Origin: Margaritispora aquatica
Taxonomy: Eukaryota > Ascomycota > Leotiomycetes > Helotiales > Discinellaceae
Assembly: GCA_007644065.1 (NCBI GenBank)
Contig: VJWN01000007.1
Span: 2,448,167 to 2,512,166, forward strand
Length of the DNA: 64,000 nucleotides
Reading direction: 5' to 3'
Shown here piece after piece: positions 62,817-64,000 of this stretch. A program made the position numbers and the translations under genes. How positions within the stretch are numbered: position 1 is the first letter of the stretch; each line of letters begins with the position of its first letter. Below the pieces are notes generated by a model. It was not told where the DNA came from, searched no databases, and saw only the letters and a program-made list of their open reading frames with translations.

Positions 62817-63394
62817 TGGAATGCTTTCTTGATAATGGCAACGCCAGTTAGGACTCCAATTGTAATATTGAGGTAGGTTCAAGTAAAATCAGACTAGCTA
62901 GTATCTGGTATCAAATGCTATTATAAACCTCTTGGCAAGTGCCATATTTCGGTGATATTAGCCTCTTAGCGAATTTAAGGTACAAAATGATCTTACATTA
63001 AATCCCAAGCTTGATCGTCTTCACCATTCTGGTTGATACCGAGTAGTCAAGCACTTTGGAAGCTGTACTCGGCATACAGTGTTCTCCAAGTAAGATCACA
63101 TTTCGTATAGCTTAATTTGAGCCTAATACCTTGGGTGGAAGATAGACGAAAAAGCAAAGAGGCCAGGATCAAATGCATACGTTTATGCCAGCCTTCCTGC
63201 AGGTGTGTCTACACCAGCTCGGCTATTGGTGCTGTACCACAACCCTGAGCTATATGCTCAGCCGCACATCTGCACTTCTTCAGCTCTGGCATAGCCTTAT
63301 TTGGGGGAAATTAAAGTTGCTAAATACCAGGCTGGAAAGACTTCTACTCAGCATCTGTCATGGTAATTGCATTGTTTTCACAAATTCTTGAAAC
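62817..63394. other. Intergenic between GNAT and DUF2235 genes
   Basis: 578 bp without a supported gene; 3' UTR of GNAT and promoter of the DUF2235 gene. Confidence 0.5.
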
Positions 63395-64000
63395 ATGAGC
63401 ACAACAACCGAGAGTTCAACCTCGCTTGCGCCAAGGAAACGGTTATTCATATGCTGTGATGGGACATGGTGCGATGCAACAACCGCCAAACATGAGGAGA
63501 TTACCAATGTTGCAAGATTTGCGAGATGTATAAAGCCTATTGCTGATGATGGTGCTCATCAAATTGTGTATTATCACAAAGGGCCCATGGAGGGAGCAAC
63601 AGGAAGTGGTAAGTGGTCGGGAAGTCTAAAGCCCACTTTTCGGATGAGGATCATGCTAAGAATATTAGACATCCATCAAAGTATTAGAGATGCCTATTAT
63701 TTTCTATGCCAAAACCATTGTGTCGACTCTAACGGGTCGGATGAAATTTACATGGTGGGATTTTCTCGAGGCGCCTATGCTGCTCGAGCGCTAGCATACT
63801 TCATTAGTGACGTTGGGCTTTTCAACCAGTCATATTTATCTCTGTTCCCGTATATGTATCGACTGTGGCAATTGACTAGAGAAGCGGCTCTAAAGAAAAA
63901 CATATTAAAGAAAAAGAACGCAGAAGAAGGTCCAGCGAAAACGAAAACGGAAGAGAAAAAAGCCGTGAAGGGGGCGACGGAAGCGAACGAAAACGTAGAC
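63395..64000 (+). CDS. DUF2235-domain alpha/beta-hydrolase-like protein, 5' part only
   Basis: Exon 1 is 63395-63608, a 60-nt intron follows (63609-63668), and exon 2 runs off the window end, giving the first 182 residues. RKRLFICCDGTWCDA and NVARFARCI are the typical DUF2235 start; across the intron DIHQSIRDAYYFLC leads to the nucleophile elbow GFSRGAYAARAL (GxSxG). DUF2235 is an alpha/beta-hydrolase-type domain related to the catalytic part of bacterial Tle1 phospholipase effectors; fungal members are poorly studied and some are fused to other modules. After FISDVGLF and the YMYRLWQLTRE helix a Lys/Glu-rich stretch (about residues 148-182) begins. It may be a disordered insert in the domain. 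The substrate is unknown and the rest of the protein is outside the window. Confidence 0.85.
   Translation, partial: MSTTTESSTSLAPRKRLFICCDGTWCDATTAKHEEITNVARFARCIKPIADDGAHQIVYYHKGPMEGATGSGKWSGSLKPTFRMRIMLRILDIHQSIRDAYYFLCQNHCVDSNGSDEIYMVGFSRGAYAARALAYFISDVGLFNQSYLSLFPYMYRLWQLTREAALKKNILKKKNAEEGPAKTKTEEKKAVKGATEANENVD

Noticed and set aside
1..64000. Transposon, biosynthetic gene cluster or defence island
   Set aside because: No transposase, reverse transcriptase, terminal repeats, synthase genes or CRISPR-type arrays were seen; the gene content is mainly conserved housekeeping.

Overview
The window is a piece of nuclear genome from a filamentous ascomycete (Pezizomycotina). The evidence is short spliceosomal introns (mostly 45-100 nt) with GT..AG ends and CTAAC/CTGAC-like branch sites, fungus-specific families (Zn2Cys6 activator, MATA-type HMG box, fungal Ric1 layout), and moderate GC with simple-sequence repeats between genes. 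A Leotiomycetes-like fungus is my guess from the look of the proteins and cannot be proved from this sequence. I rebuilt the gene models by joining exons by hand; every junction keeps reading frame, with one exception (RIC1, see below).

Layout, left to right: a CECR2/RSF1-like PHD-finger protein (1530-4185 +); about 4.6 kb without a gene; an HMG-box transcription factor (8811-10466 +); the GINS subunit PSF1 (11352-12108 +); a SulP/STAS/cNMP-domain transporter of the vacuolar Vsb1 type (14251-17822 +); glycine-cleavage T protein (20003-21421 -); V-ATPase subunit H (21902-23433 -); mitotic cyclin B (24379-26012 -), divergent from mitochondrial ribosomal protein uL2m (26988-28213 +); a 2.6 kb convergent gap with a recurring motif; a Zn2Cys6 regulator (30772-33928 -); the THO subunit Tex1/THOC3 (35269-36561 -), divergent from RIC1 (37080-40498 +, frameshifted at a C8 run); an unknown 341-aa protein (40945-42022 -); an MFS hexose transporter (44498-46511 -); the TOR kinase (50038-57593 -), divergent from RTF2 (58009-58968 +); glucosidase II beta (59594-61425 +); a GNAT acetyltransferase (61968-62816 +); and the 5' part of a DUF2235 hydrolase-like gene (63395 to the window end, +).

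Most of this is core housekeeping: growth control (TOR, cyclin B), DNA replication (PSF1, RTF2), mRNA export (THOC3), Golgi traffic (RIC1), vacuole (V-ATPase H, Vsb1-like), mitochondrion (GcvT, uL2m) and ER quality control (glucosidase II beta). It reads as ordinary chromosomal neighbourhood rather than a biosynthetic or defence cluster. I saw no transposon, CRISPR array, rRNA or convincing tRNA. The best candidates for something unexplained are the 28.2-30.8 kb convergent gap (five copies of CTGTCAAC within 1.2 kb and four short same-strand ORFs), the intact-looking nucleotide-binding cassette on the SLC26-type transporter, the RIC1 frameshift, and the DUF2235 gene with a charged insert.
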